From Andreesenia angusta (GTDB lineage: Bacteria > Bacillota > Clostridia > Tissierellales > Gottschalkiaceae): 64,000 bases of DNA. Below the pieces are notes generated by a model. The model saw only the letters and a program-made list of their open reading frames with translations. It ran no database searches and was not told the DNA's origin. This document shows positions 62,032-64,000 of the stretch, piece after piece; the stretch's first letter is position 1, and every line of letters begins with the position of its first letter. The stretch lies in the NCBI GenBank assembly GCA_030537835.1, contig JAUNVB010000003.1, forward strand, positions 30,841 through 94,840. Direction: 5' to 3'. The position numbers and the translations under genes are program-made.

Positions 62032-62106
62032 TCATTATACCATACTATAAATCTTTATTACCCAATATTATATATTTTAATCTATTCTGATATTTTATTT
62101 CTAAAT

Positions 62107-63924
62107 TTATTTTACAGGCTCTATAGATGGAAGAACTTTATAGTTTTTAACATCTACAACACCTTTATCTGTTATCTTCCACTTTGGACTTGTTGCAAGA
62201 GATAAGAATGCAAGATGCATGAATGGTGCTGGTATATCGCATCCTAATTCTGTTTTTACTATCTCGTGTAATTCTATAGTCTTATCAACTAATTCCTGTC
62301 CTTTCATCTCATCTGTCATAAGTCCACATATTCTAAGTGGCAATTCTTCTATTACTTTACCGCCTTTTGCTACAGCTACTCCACCTTGCATTTCTATTAC
62401 TCTATTTGCTGCAGCTGCCATATCTTCATAGTTTGTACCTATTACTATTAGATTATGTGTATCATGAGAAACTGTTTCTGCAAAAGCTCCGTCTTTTATA
62501 TTAAAGCCTTTTATAAATGATTTTCCTATATCCTTCTGACCATGTCTTCCAATAACGGCTACCGGAAGTAGATCTTCTTCATTTGATTTTACGAATCCAT
62601 CTTCAACAGGTAATTTTACTCTATAGTCTTCTGATAAGTTTTGAAGTACTATAAGGCCTATACAATTAGCCATTACTTCTTTTTCATCTGAAGCTATTTT
62701 TAAGTCATCTGCTGAAATTTTATCTCTTAATACGCTGTGCTTAACTGACTCTGGATAAGTATATGGCTGTAAATCCATTAATAATTCTCCGTTACTAGCT
62801 ATATGCTCTCCTTTTAGATAAACATCTGCTACATTCATATCTTCTAATTTTCCATCTATTATATTTATATCAGCATACTTACCTGGTGCTAATACTCCTA
62901 TTAAATGGAGATTATGCCAAGTTGACGCATTTATTGTAACCATTTGTATTGCTTCTACTGGATCTACTCCTTCTTTTATAGTTCTTCTAACTATATCATT
63001 CATATGACCCTTTTTTATTATATCTTCAGCTAACATATCGTCTGTTGCTAATAATGCTCTTCTTGAATCTAAACCTTCTTCTGTTATAGCTTTTATACAT
63101 TCAGGCATATTACTTTGAGTAGAACCTTCTCTCATCAATACGTATACACCATATCTCAGTTTTTCAACGCATTCTTCTTTAGTCGTCGTCTCATGACAAG
63201 ATATTTCTGTTCCTCCACATATTATATGAGATGCTAATTCTTCTCCAAATATTTCTGCAGCATTACCATCAACTTTTTTACCTAATGATTCTGCATAAGT
63301 TGATGCTGCTATAGTATCTTTTACAACATCATATTTATTGTCATAAACAAATTTTATTCCTGTAACACCTTGTATTTCTCCTATTCCTGTAACTGTTGGA
63401 TATTCGAACATCTCTGGAATATCTTTTGAGTCAAGATTTCTTCCTGCTGTCTCAAGTCCAGGACAATCTGGTGTCAAGGCAGGTACTCTTAGATATACAT
63501 GATGAGGTAATGTTGCACATTCTTCAGCCATTGCTTTAATCGCATCTTTACCTAGAACATTTCCTACTTCATGTGGATCCGATATTAGACATGTAGTTCC
63601 TGTTGGTAATGAAAGTCTTGAGAATTCTGTTGCTGTAAGCATTGCAGATTCAAAATGCATATGTGAATCTATAAATCCTGGTGTTAAATATTTGCCTTTC
63701 ACATCTATTACTTCTGTCTTATCTCCAATTAGCTTAGAGCAATCTCCAACCATGAGTATGAACTCTCCTGCTATTGCTATATCCGCTTCATAAATCTCTC
63801 TAGTTATTACGTTTACAACATTTCCACCTTTTAATACCTTATCAGCAAATACTACATCTGACATCAAAGCATCAACACAATGTAATCTATCTGCTACCAT
63901 TTTTAAATCGTTTGTATTTAACAA
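62107..63924 (-). CDS. ade: Adenine deaminase
   Basis: A 605-residue amidohydrolase starting at TTG 63924, eight bases after AAGGAGG. Metal site motifs TPGFIDSHMHFES (HxH, about 94-98) and SDPHEVGNVLG, later ISCHETTTKEE and ATDDMLAEDI (catalytic Asp), and the C-terminal domain with VAVIGRHGQ, FAETVSHDTHNLIVIG and GGVAVAKGGK are all Ade (YerA/AdeC) features. It converts adenine to hypoxanthine and ammonia. With apt and IunH it makes up the purine salvage set of the window. Confidence 0.96.
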   Translation of the reverse strand: MLNTNDLKMVADRLHCVDALMSDVVFADKVLKGGNVVNVITREIYEADIAIAGEFILMVGDCSKLIGDKTEVIDVKGKYLTPGFIDSHMHFESAMLTATEFSRLSLPTGTTCLISDPHEVGNVLGKDAIKAMAEECATLPHHVYLRVPALTPDCPGLETAGRNLDSKDIPEMFEYPTVTGIGEIQGVTGIKFVYDNKYDVVKDTIAASTYAESLGKKVDGNAAEIFGEELASHIICGGTEISCHETTTKEECVEKLRYGVYVLMREGSTQSNMPECIKAITEEGLDSRRALLATDDMLAEDIIKKGHMNDIVRRTIKEGVDPVEAIQMVTINASTWHNLHLIGVLAPGKYADINIIDGKLEDMNVADVYLKGEHIASNGELLMDLQPYTYPESVKHSVLRDKISADDLKIASDEKEVMANCIGLIVLQNLSEDYRVKLPVEDGFVKSNEEDLLPVAVIGRHGQKDIGKSFIKGFNIKDGAFAETVSHDTHNLIVIGTNYEDMAAAANRVIEMQGGVAVAKGGKVIEELPLRICGLMTDEMKGQELVDKTIELHEIVKTELGCDIPAPFMHLAFLSLATSPKWKITDKGVVDVKNYKVLPSIEPVK

Positions 63925-64000
63925 TTGTTTTCCTCCTTTTTTATAAATAAAAACTATAAATTTACAATATAGATTTATTTAACTTTCTAAATTCTAAGCC

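Overview
The window is AT-rich, with heavy use of ATA, AGA and TTA codons, strong Shine-Dalgarno sites (GGAGG/GAGGT), many TTG starts and rho-independent terminators after most transcription units. Together with the anaerobic (CbiD/CbiG/CbiX) cobalamin route, two ferrous-iron Feo systems, a cobalamin-dependent MetH and lipoprotein-type solute-binding proteins, this points to a low-GC anaerobic Firmicute of the Clostridia/Tissierellia kind. The genus cannot be told from the sequence. No rRNA, tRNA, phage, insertion sequence or CRISPR array was seen. The content is chromosomal, mainly metal handling, corrinoid synthesis and nucleoside salvage.

Layout. 1-4145: Xaa-Pro aminopeptidase (cut by the window edge), then a feoA-feoA-feoB operon with a small Cys-rich partner. 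4641-9194: metH, a nitroreductase and a small membrane protein. 9218-11701: molybdate/tungstate-type binding protein and permease without an ATPase, plus a DUF364 protein. 11820-19690: hemA to hemL (glutamyl-tRNA to uroporphyrinogen III and precorrin-2) with cbiJ and cbiH. 19869-22072: class I aldolase and a two-gene YedE-type transporter. 22521-31565: the main cobalamin operon behind a cobalamin riboswitch (cbiMNQ, cbiX, cbiC, cbiD, cbiE, cbiT, cbiL, cbiF, cbiG), with a DUF202 protein, a choloylglycine-hydrolase-family enzyme and a zinc-ribbon protein at the tail. 31941-39689: YlmA-like ATPase, apt, two small RNA loci, phnA, a heterodimeric ABC exporter, a third small RNA locus, and a TtcA-like enzyme. 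39835-46687: P-type ATPase, a methyltransferase/UPF0104/AraC operon, and a second feoA-feoB. 46855-51810: NatAB-like exporter and modE-modABC. 52061-57565: plsC, ABC-F, sigma factor, an unknown gene and an orphan metal-type binding lipoprotein. 57731-63924: MBL hydrolase, ung, nucleoside hydrolase, ribokinase, cyclase and adenine deaminase.

How it fits together. The two hem/cbi clusters hold every step from glutamyl-tRNA to cobyrinic acid (L, H, F, G, D, J, E, T, C plus CbiX), and MetH is a consumer of the product. Three binding-protein genes (10859-11701, 50414-51292, 56399-57565) each carry the same 24-bp ModE-like dyad at or just past the promoter, and a short ModE lies beside modABC, so the window appears to contain a molybdate/tungstate regulon. 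IunH, ribokinase, adenine deaminase and Apt form a nucleoside salvage set.

The least explained structure is a family of three homologous minus-strand RNA loci (about 33343-33542, 33773-33988 and 38075-38368). Each has a near-consensus promoter (TTGACT, 17 bp, TATCAT), three or four RRCCUC boxes complementary to Shine-Dalgarno sequences, a long-range helix enclosing most of those boxes, and an intrinsic terminator. They look like a multicopy small-RNA family (or terminator-ended leaders) that I cannot match to a known class.
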